From Plantago ovata (taxonomy: Eukaryota > Streptophyta > Magnoliopsida > Lamiales > Plantaginaceae), in the NCBI GenBank assembly GCA_028274465.1, contig CM051457.1:114265982-114329981 (forward strand): a stretch of DNA of 64,000 nt. The letters run 5' to 3'. The translations under genes were made by a program, and so were the position numbers. Positions 55,335-64,000 of the stretch are shown here, in pieces. The notes under the pieces were generated by a model. That model was not told the DNA's origin. It saw nothing but the letters and a program-made list of their open reading frames with translations, and searched no databases. Position 1 is the stretch's first letter. Every line of letters begins with the position of its first letter.

Positions 55335-58134
55335 CTAACACTCCCCCGCAGTCGAAACGGGAGGTTCTCGAACGTTGAGACTGGAACGGAAGTCATCAAA
55401 GAGCACCAACGAGAGCCATTTGGTAAAAATATCCGCAATCTGATAGCGAGAGGGAACATGGAGAACGCGAACTTCACCTCGGGCCACTTTCTCGCGAACA
55501 AAATGTATATCCATCTCAATATGTTTGGTACGCTGATGCTGGACCGGATTCCCGGAAAGATAAATGGCACTCACATTGTCACAATAGACCAAAGTAACTT
55601 TATGGACGGGACAAAGGAGCTCAAGAAGCAGGTTGCGAATCCAGCAAGATTCAGCCACAACATTGGCCACACCACGGTACTCGGCTTCGGCACTAGAGCG
55701 TGAAAGGGTGGGATGACGTTTGGATGGCCAAGATATCAAATTATCCCCAAGAAAAACACAATAACCAGAGGTAGAACGACGTGTGTCGGGACAGCCGGCC
55801 CAGTCGGCATCGGTATAAGCAACCAAATCCCGAGTAGAGGAGGCCGAAAGATGTAATCCAAGGGTAAGAGTGCCTTGGACATAGCGCAGGATACGCTTGA
55901 GAGCATCCATATGCTCATTCCGTGGATCATGCATGTGTAGACATACCTGCTGAACAACATAGGAGAGATTCGAACGAGTGAAGGTGAGGTATTGGAGAGC
56001 CCCGATACAAAGTAGGATCCACAAACGGACTGCCAACCGAGGCACTAAGCTTGGGCTTGGTGTCGATGGGAGTGGCGGACGGGTTGCAGAAGCGCATGCT
56101 GGCGCGCTCAATGATCTCAGCCGCATACTTAGCTTGAGAGAGGAAGAGACCATGCGCATGACGAGTGACCCGAATGCCAAGAAAATCATTGAGGAGCCCC
56201 AAGTCCTTCGTAGCAAAGTCGGAGTCAAGTTGAGCCATAATAGTTAGCCGAAGTTGATCCGAGGAAGCGGCCAAGATTATATCGTCCACATAGAGAAGCA
56301 AATAGGCGGTGTCGGCCCCACGTGTGTAGATGAACAAAGAGGTATCACACTTACTATTGGAGAACCCAATAGTGGCGACAAAATCAGCAAAGCGTTGATA
56401 CCACGCTCGAGGAGCTTGTTTAAGGCCATATAAAGACTTTCGTAAGAGACACACGGAGTCAGGATGAGCCGGGTCGCGGAACCCCATAGGTTGATACATA
56501 TAGACCGTTTCCTGTAAGGTGCCATGTGAGAAGGCATTGCTAACATCTAGTTGATGAATAGACCACCGACGGGAGAGAGCAATGCTGAGAAAAAGGCGAA
56601 TAGTAGCCGGTTTGACCACGAGACTAAAAGTCTCACCACAATCAATACCAACCTGCTGAGTTTTGCCATCACCTACAAGACGGGCCTTATGCCGCTGAAA
56701 TGAACCATCAGACTTAATTTTATGAGTAAAAATCCACATAGAACGTATAACATTGACACCCGGTGTCCTAGGTAATAATTCCCACGTCTTATTTGTAATA
56801 AGAGCATTAAACTCATTAGTCATGGCCAGTTTCCAATTAGGATTACGGAGAGCTTCTACCAGATTACGAGGAATAGCGGAAGGAGTAACCGTAAAAGTAA
56901 GCGCGGACGGACCAAAAATGGATTTGGGACGGTGGATATCATGTTGGCTTCGAGTGACATGACGTTGTGGGGGATGGACAGTATAGCGCGTGGGGCGAGT
57001 AGGAGGAGGCAATGGTTCTATCACTGGTGATGGACGGGACGGGGAAGTGGAGGTCGGTGATGGGGGAACTGGACTTGGAAGGGGCTGAATAGGAGAAAGG
57101 GGGCTGGGGGGTGAGGATGGCTGGGCCGTAGGGGAAGAGGCCAGAGGTGACGGTGGTGGTGGTTCGCGGACAACGGGAGATTGGGGATGAAGGGAACGAC
57201 CATGCATGGCTTGGAGACAAGAACGAGATGAGTTGGGCAGGGAGTCCATCGCCTAGAAAATCATAGGCAGCCGGTGCATGTGTATCGGTTTTGGCCATGG
57301 GAAAAACGGATTCATCAAATTGGACATGATGACACATGATTATTTTTCAGGATGATAAATCAAAACATTTATAGCCACGATGATTATCGGGATATCCCAA
57401 AATTACACAAGGAGTGGAACGGGGTTGGAGCTTGTGAATAGTGGTGGAGGGAAAAAGAGGATAACACAAACATCCAAAATTACGAAGATGAGTGTAGGAG
57501 GGAATACGGTGGTAAAGAGCTTGGACTGGGGATTTATAGGCGAGGAGTTTACTAGGCAAAATATTAAGGAGGTAAGCGGCCATATGCAAGGCGTGATGCC
57601 AAAAAGAAGGTGGTAAGGAAGCATGAATGAGAAGGGTCCGGATAATATTGTTAATGGACCGAAGTTTTCTCTCGGCTTTGCCATTTTGAGAAGAAGTATG
57701 GGGACAAGAAAACTGGAAGGAAATGTCGTGAGTATCACAGAATTGGCGAAAGGCATTGTTATCAAACTCACCCCCATTGTCACATTGTAAAGTTTTAATT
57801 TTGCGTTCAAATTGGGTGTGTATGTGAGCTTGAAATTTTGTAAAGATGGAGAAAACTTGTGATTTATGAGCAAGAGGATAAATCCATACAAAATTTGTAA
57901 AATCATCCAAGAATAAGACATAATAGAGGAACTCAAAGTTGGAGATGTCCAAAGATCACTATGTATAATATCAAAAGGCATGCATGTATTCGAAGTAGAA
58001 GGCAAAAAGGGGAGTTTAACTTGTTTACCAAGACTACAAGATTGACATGTAGTAGATTTAGAGAAACTATTACAATCAATAATAAGCTTATTGGACCTAA
58101 GACTAGATAAAATTTGATCTCTGGGATGACCCAA
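55335..58134 (-). pseudogene. Copia element 2 integrase, reverse transcriptase and RNase H, frame-broken
   Basis: The pre-integrase zinc region (TTCQSCSLGKQ) is in frame 58134-57403. The integrase core (VLFLDDFTNFVWIYPLAHKS, CDNGGEFDN, QNGKAERKLR) is in 57952-57347, stopping before the linker. The RT (WKLAMTNEFNALI, LDVSNAFSHG, LYGLKQAPRAWYQRF, YVDDIILAA) is in 57249-55927. RNase H (TDADWAGCPDTRRS, SRSSAEAEYR, YCDNVSAIYL, ADIFTKWL) is in 56228-55335. At least three frame changes separate the domains, so no polyprotein can be made. Confidence 0.93.
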
Positions 58135-58157
58135 ACGATGATGCCAAGTGGAGGATG

Positions 58158-59585
58158 CTAGGCAGCTGTTGGTGGGGTAGGATGACTCGCGTTGGGAGGA
58201 ATGACGGGATATAATGGACTCGAGCTCTCACATCTCATGATACGATTCCCGTTCTGTAAATCATGCACAGAAAAACCAGTGGGGTCAAAAACTACGGAAA
58301 CATGATTATCAGAAGTAAACTTTCGCATGGAAACTAAGTGTTTGACAAGATTTGGTGTATGCAAAACATTCTCGAGGGATAAAGGCTGGGTGGGAATACT
58401 AATAGAAGCATGACCGTAATCATAAACAGGAATATACTGACCGCTACCAACAGTTACACCATTAGTTTTAATGCTCGTATTAAAATAAGACGATAAATTA
58501 CCTCGGGAATTTGTCATGTGGGAGGAGGCACCGGTGTCCATGTACAAGTGCGGGTCCAGTTGTGCCAGAGACATGGTGTGCATAGCCGATTCAATATCCG
58601 TCGAAGCCCATTGTCGAGCATGATAAGCCTGAGGCGTCGGGGAGCCTGGGCGAAGGCCTAACAGGCCAGGCTGAGCATGCTGGCGGGACGGAGGGGGTGT
58701 AAGAGCCTGAGTCGGGTAGAGGCAGGGAGGTGTGGCCCACTGAGGTGGGGAATATGCCCACCAGGGAGGGTCCTGCCATGTCGAGGGACCTGTAGGCGGG
58801 GCATACGACTGCTGGACAGCCTGGTAACCACCTCTGCCACGGCCATAGGACTGGCCTGGGTATCCTCCAGAGTCCCAGCAAGGTTTGGGGTTCCGTGGTT
58901 TCTGAGATCGACCACGGCCGGGAGCAGAAGGAGCGGCTGGGGCATGGCTGTCAGAAACGACCAGGGCATCATCAAGGGAGGCGGTTTCCTTCAGACTATT
59001 CTCCTCGAGTGTGAGCATGGAACGGACTTCATAAAAGGGGGCAAGACCTTCTTATGGCGGATGACAGAAGCAACACCCTTATAGGCAGGGGTGAGACCGA
59101 CAATCATGCGAAGAATCAACCGATTGTTCGGAACTGGGGCACCAACATTTTTCAACTGATCCGAAAGGGACTTGAGATGTTGACAATAGAGAGAAACATT
59201 GGGAAAATCCTTCAGATGGGAGTTGTTAAACTCATGTTTAAGAACCACCGCACAAGAGTTTTCATTGTCTTGAAAACATTCCCGGATGCGATTCCAGAGA
59301 GTGACGGGAGAGATGTCAGGCTCAATGACTCTGTTCAAGAGGTCAGAAGAGATTGTGGAATACATCCACCGAACAACGGTTGCATTGAGGGTATCCCACC
59401 TGTTCGGCGGCAGATAGAGGATCCGGGACAGTATCCTCCGCATCTTTGGGTTTTGGAGGAAGGATATGATGAAGAACTTTGTGGGAACGAAAATGAACCT
59501 TGAATAATTCAGCCCATGTGGCGTAGTGAATATTCTCGGTTTCAAGGGTTATGGGGACGTGGGTTTTTGATGTTTGAAACGACAA
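58158..59585 (-). pseudogene. Copia element 2 gag and protease, frame-broken
   Basis: Gag pieces lie in 59585-59343 (ATWAELFKVHFRSHKVLHHI), 59545-58991 (VTLWNRIRECFQDNENS, MIVGLTPAYKGV) and 59018-58158 (LEENSLKETASLDDAL). A Pro/Gln/Ser-rich stretch follows where a zinc knuckle might be; I see none. The aspartic protease motif YMDTGASSHMT is at about residue 158 of the last frame, with FTSDNHVSVVFDPTGFSVHD after it. Confidence 0.88.
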
Positions 59586-59919
59586 GCGTCGGATGGAAAG
59601 AAGGAGAAGAGGAGGTGGCAGAATCTTTGGCCTTAGGGGAAGGAGGGTCGGTGGCGGAGGTGCCAGTCATGGTGAGGGGGGAGAGAGAGTCGGCTAGAAG
59701 ACGGCAGTGAAGAGAAAGAGAGGTTGGGAGGCGGAAGCTAGGATCTAACCTAGTTTGGTACCATGAAAGAATATGAATCGTTACTTTCTCATTCACTGAA
59801 AAGGGTGTATAAATACAAGCGAGATTCACTATTCTAGGGCTCTATTTAGCCTACATATATACATTAACATATTTATCAATATTACACAATATATATACTA
59901 CGTATATTCTAACAAAAAC

Positions 59920-60273
59920 AACATTCTTTAACGTACTTTTCTTGTTAAAGCTTATGAAGCCGATCGAGCTTCCCTAAGCTAAATTTAATCGCTTACAAGT
60001 TGCAACATAGGATAAATGATAATACATGGACTAAATCTAAAATGTCAAGTTTAAATCTTAAAACTATATGGATTAACTAGGCTGCTACAATATGCGCATT
60101 TTGGAACATTACTAGTACTAGTTTAGTGCAAACAGACTACTTACATATGTTGGCGCAATTTTCTCTTTTTAATTGTTGCGACGATCTTAGTTGCTCTGTT
60201 ATAGACAGGGGCGGAAGTTATAGACCAAGTTTAATTAGTGCTGTTCATGGTCAATTTGTAACAGGACAGCCCA
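59920..60273. other. Intergenic, no gene seen
   Basis: Flank between Copia element 2 and the F-box pseudogene; it would hold the pseudogene promoter. Nothing defined. Confidence 0.4.
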
Positions 60274-61537
60274 ATGGCTGAGAGAATAAGAAGACGATGA
60301 AGTACCTTTTTTCATGAAGACTTGATGACAGAGATAATGGCAGAACTGCCTGTGAAAGCGTTGTGTTGCTTCAAATGTGTCTGCAAAAAGTGGCTTGCGC
60401 AGAAACTTCAGATCCATCCTTAATTACCAAACATCTCAACAGCAGCAACAACAAGGAGCGCCTGCTTCTTCGTATGTTCCAACCTGGAACCAAGAGACGT
60501 ATTTTTGCTCTGTTTAGTGATGAAACCTTTTCTGATCATCAAAAACTCAAGCTGTTGAAAGATCCTGAGCATGAGGTCAATATTCTTCTTGGTCCATGTA
60601 ATGGCATCTTCTCTGTTGTTTATGACGAAAAACGCCAAATGTCTCTTCTTAATCCTGCAACCCAACAACGGAAGATGATCCCCCAACCTGAATTTAAGAC
60701 CCATTTTGGTATCCACACTGACACATATGGATTCGGAACCGAACCCTCAAGCTGTTATCATTTCAAGGTCATTGTGCTTCAGCATTTTTCATCTTTACCG
60801 GCCTATCATGAGCTCGAGCTGCCGATTAGCCTAGTCTTCGATTCTGATTCTGATGATGATTCTGATATTTACATTGAAATTGATACTGATGATGATTCTG
60901 AATCTGATATTGATATTGATACTGACAAGGAGGAGGAGGAGGAGGCCCCCGATTATCCATTGCAACTTGCAATTTACACTTCAAGAACCAATTCCTGGAG
61001 TTACTCTAAGGACCTTGACTTAATGAAGGCAGAATGGTACGCCGTTCAATCTTTGTGCAACACGTGTGTTAATGGCGTGTATTACTGGCTTACTATTCAT
61101 CGAAGCAACAATGCTCTGGCGGCACTAATTGCGTTTGATTTGGAAACTGAACGTTTCAGCCAGGATAAGATGATCCAAGTTCCACGCTCAGCCAAACAGA
61201 AGAAATGTTATCTTGCCGTATGTTTTGATTGTATCTCATTGCTTACGTATGATGATTACAATGGCATTGGTATCTGGTTGATGGAGGATATGGGCTTTGG
61301 TGGTCGAATAAGTATAAAGTGAGCCCTAGTGTTGATGGGTTCGATATGAAGAAACCAGTTGGCGTGTGGAAGAGAGATGGAGTTGTGTTCCTGGATGGTG
61401 AAAGACAACAACTTATTTTGTATAATTTGGTGATTGAGGAGTTGAGGATTCTTGGATCCAAGGAAACATATAATTCTTCATGCCTCCGCAATCCCTCAGC
61501 CGCCTATGCATACAAAGAGAGTCTAGTGCCATTGTAA
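60274..61537 (+). pseudogene. F-box protein (F-box-associated interaction type), inactivated
   Basis: F-box proteins recruit targets to SCF ubiquitin ligases. The frame from ATG 60274 is cut by a TGA at 60298, then reads the F-box (LMTEIMAELPVKALCCFKCV, CKKW) to about 60400. One frame over, SDPSLITKHLN continues the family pattern and stays open to 61322. It includes NILLGPCNGIFSVVYD, LLNPATQQRKMIP, YGFGTE and VNGVYYWLTIH of the F-box-associated domain, and a long Asp/Ser/Glu tract (about 60835-60950). A second shift near 61295 moves the end (KYKVSPSVDG, KRDGVVFLDG, ESLVPL) to a third frame ending at 61537. One stop and two shifts in a single gene mean it is a pseudogene, probably young, as the rest is intact. 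Confidence 0.85.
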
Positions 61538-62321
61538 GTAAGCTGCACGCAGGAGCTAGATCAATCAAACCTGTGCTTGATTGGGCCTGGCTGTTCAGTT
61601 TAATACGTACAATCTTTCAATTTTGTTTTGATGATAAGACATTATATATATATATCTACTTTGGTTTGGCTCCTGGACTGGATTTGGTCTAGTTTTGGTT
61701 CACTGCAGTTGGTTGATTTAATCAATGTAGTATCATATATATACTATGTTTGTATGCGCAAAGTTAAGTTTCAGTTTTTCATTTGAACCTAGCGGTAGCT
61801 AGCGCATAATTTACATGCATGTTTCAGAAAGAAAATCTGAAGTTGTGTATCTGAAGCAGTGGTTTCAAATGACATGAATTAGTATCATTCTACTTTGGCT
61901 ACTTGTGACAATTGAACTGGTTGACACTTAGTCATGTCTGGTTAATATATACAAGGCCAGGCTCATGTACATGACATGCTCTGCTCTGTTCTATTCTATT
62001 CCAACTGAAGGGCGGCATATTTCGAACTTCATATATAACTCTATTGCCCGGTTTTAAGCTATAAAATTCACCGCATCTAACCAACTAACCAAGTGAATTA
62101 AAGTACGTCTTCATCAGCTATATACATGCATGAGTAAACCACACCACTTGAGTATTTTTTATTGGGAAATCTAATCATTTGTCTTACAGGTGCATAAAGA
62201 ATTGCAATTAAGATCGATACGATGGCTCAGTTAGAAGCCATGCTCTATGAAATCCGATCAGTTTCCTTGATGAATTAATCCTGGTCCCTTGTCAACTGTA
62301 CTGTTTCATGTTTTAGCAAGT
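61538..62321. other. 3' flank of the F-box pseudogene, no gene seen
   Basis: AT-rich, without defined repeats. Confidence 0.45.
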
Positions 62322-63612
62322 TTTGGGTTTTTTTAGATGCTAGGGGCTTAACCACTAGTACACCAACTTTAAATTGTGACATGTGTACTAGAGTTTAATT
62401 TTTTATTTTCCGTTTAAACTTTATCTAGTTCAGTAAAAAATATTTATGGAAAATATTTTTTACTGTCTTATTGACTAACTTCCCTGCCACGATTGATCTC
62501 TCTTCCAGCCTGCATGTCTTTTTTCCACTCAACTCAATAGCCGAAACATTGAGAAGCGGCACCGAAGAAACTAAAGTGACATAGGTACTCAAGTGACAAG
62601 TCCTATTAAATTATTCTATCAGATTTCTGTACGACTCTAAATTAGTACTTGATGCGGGTAGAAACCGGATGGGTCTTATGGCATCACCTCTCGTCCCATA
62701 TAGATGAATGGAAGGAGTTAAACTTGAAAGGGTCCGAGCTTCGACCTACAACAAAGGTAGGAGGTTAGAGGAGATAGGTCCGATCTGCCTTAGTCAGATC
62801 GGTACCGATTTAACGTGAGGGGAGAATTGGACAGCATGGGTGCATGTGTATTGTTCAAGTGTGTTTGTGAACACAATAAATACACATATATATAGGATAC
62901 AAGATGCGGGACCCGTTTGGGGTGCATGGGGAGCTGGGAGACAGCGACAGCACTAGGCATGTCAGTACTAGGTAGTACTATGGGTCCCCTTCGAGGTAGA
63001 TGGCATCTTTCGAGCTTGGGTCCTAAGGCGGCGGATAGTGCTAAAACGGCAAGTGCCATAAGACTTCGAGGCGCAGAGGCTTCGAGGTAGAAGGACTTCG
63101 AGTGTGACCCTGATGGCATATTACCTCCCTGTCGGTACTCTACAGTACGACTCTAAATTAGTACTCTACAGACTAATTTCAAGGCTATCTTCATTCATTC
63201 TTCAACAATTAACTCTTCATTTTCCACCTTCTTTTGCTCCACTACACTCTCATGAAATCGATCTTACACATTCTTGGGTTTAAAGAAGTGGATACTAGAT
63301 ATCATCAAAGTAACATAAACATAATTAATGCACATGTGTGAAAAGATGATTTCATTTATAAATAGTTATCGACAATACCTTCAGGTTGCATAGTAGTTTT
63401 CGGGCAGGGAATTGAGCCGCACGAAGAACAGGTTAGAAGGGAGACTCATCGTGGCAGGAAAGTTAAAAAAAAATAATAATAAAAAAATCTTTTTCTCTTT
63501 TTACTTAATTAGATGAAGTTTCAAAAAAGTTAAAATAAAAAATAAACCTCACTGCATTTGTCACAATTTAAAATGGGTGTACTAGTGGTTAGGCCCCATC
63601 TAAAAAACCCAA
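62322..63612. repeat. Imperfect 60-bp inverted repeats enclosing about 1.2 kb
   Basis: 62322-62393 (GGGTTTTTTTAGATG, CTTAACCACTAGTACACCAA, TTTAAATTGTGACA) is mirrored by 63553-63612 (TGTCACAATTTAAA, GTGTACTAGTGGTTAGG, CATCTAAAAAACCC). These may be the ends of one element or two copies of a short repeat in opposite directions. Confidence 0.75.
62629..63165. mobile_element. 495-bp TG..CA insertion between 21-bp direct repeats
   Basis: A 21-bp sequence starting GTACGACTCTAAATT occurs identically at 62629-62649 and 63145-63165. The block between (62650-63144) starts TGATGCGGG and ends CTCTACA, so it has TG..CA ends like a solo LTR. A 21-bp duplication is too long for LTR integration, so its class is unclear. 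The ORF inside resembles no known protein. Confidence 0.6.
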
Positions 63613-64000
63613 GTTTATTGTCCCTCATTTTGACTTTAATTATCAGGGTTGTATGAGACCTTTAACAAAATAAAATAAAATAATTTTATTCTTACAATTA
63701 TTAGTTTTATTCTTCTGGTCATAGGTTCAATTCTCGTCAACTGCGAGATTATTTATAGTTTATTACTAGCTTTGTAATGCTACTTATGAAATTGTAATGG
63801 TTCGATTATTAAAAAAAAAAAAGTGAAAAAACTAATGTAGAATGTTCTTTGGAATGGGGGAGTAATTATTTACATTGATTTTTTAATATTAAATATTTTA
63901 CTAATTATTTTAAATATCGAGCTTCACTTTTTCGCTTAATATTTTACTTCAACTTAAATCACATACTTTTAATTAAGTACTCCCATTCATCTACCAGCAA
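63613..64000. other. AT-rich window end, possible retroposon tail
   Basis: 63715-63822 holds GGTCATAGGTTCAATTCTCG followed by an A run (63810-63821), which could be the 3' end of a SINE or LINE. No gene seen. Confidence 0.35.

Larger units (their letters stand above)
55188..59919 (-). mobile_element. Ty1/Copia LTR retrotransposon with short LTRs (element 2)
   Basis: Sense is minus. LTRs lie at 55193-55340 (148 bp) and 59764-59914 (151 bp). The target duplication AAAAC lies at 55188-55192 and 59915-59919. LTR ends are TGTTAGAATA..TTCTTTCA. The LTRs differ at several bases and two small indels (about 95-96% by eye), so it is older than element 1. A purine tract (GCGGGGGAG) abuts the 3' LTR. 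The primer site reads TGGTACCAAACTAGG, not the standard Met-tRNA site. Gag, protease, integrase, RT and RNase H are all present but split over several frames. Confidence 0.95.

Overview
The window is nuclear DNA of a flowering plant, most likely a eudicot. It has intron-rich genes with GT..AG junctions, class I LBD transcription factors, a plant-type methylsterol monooxygenase and a zeta-class glutathione transferase. All of these sit in AT-rich DNA crowded with plant transposons. Nothing in it looks organellar or bacterial, and I found no rRNA or tRNA gene apart from 5S-like sequence inside a retroelement. The species cannot be fixed from the sequence alone.

Four gene models look real. (1) A C4-methylsterol oxidase (SMO1 type), minus strand, 3370 to 1972, has all three histidine boxes but a broken C-terminal tail. 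(2) A zeta-class GST / maleylacetoacetate isomerase, minus strand, 8510 to 5513, has ten exons and 226 residues. (3) An LBD18/LBD30-like gene lies at 22700-26077 (+). (4) A second class I LBD gene lies at 49027-51281 (+). The two LBD genes have the same exon junction (after ..QQQ) and long introns, and look like paralogues in one orientation about 23 kb apart, separated by transposons. Broken genes are a ten-gene-like F-box pseudogene (60274-61537), a truncated second copy of the GST 5' end (about 15050-15262) and a frameshifted F-box/LRR fragment (about 1131-1420).

Most of the rest is mobile DNA. Layout: degenerate CATGATCTCA minisatellite and a CACTA-type end (1-1075); SMO1; GST, with a 143-bp tandem repeat in intron 3; a young Copia element with 396-bp LTRs and an AAACC target duplication (9291-14396); the truncated GST copy, split by a 5'-truncated LINE with a 17-bp target duplication (15313-15952); LINE and Helitron-like debris (17.5-20.7 kb); LBD gene 1; two related L1-type LINEs tail to tail (26.6-32.7 kb); repeat-rich DNA with hAT-like blocks and a Stowaway-type MITE (33-40 kb); a 3.8-kb CACTA element nested in a second Stowaway-like MITE (42235-46315); LBD gene 2, with a small retroposon in its intron; a Cassandra TRIM carrying 5S-like sequence in both LTRs (52993-53767); an older decayed Copia with 150-bp LTRs (55188-59919); the F-box pseudogene; and a 495-bp TG..CA block between 21-bp direct repeats inside a larger inverted repeat.

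The genes are not an operon or pathway unit: sterol C4-demethylation (ER membrane), tyrosine catabolism (GSTZ, cytosol) and LBD developmental regulators (nucleus) are unrelated neighbours. The most informative signals concern the transposons: a Copia whose leader looks taken from a TRIM, a LINE 3' stem-loop kept by compensatory changes across several families, a LINE insertion carrying a copied piece of nearby DNA, and nested insertions that can be read in order.
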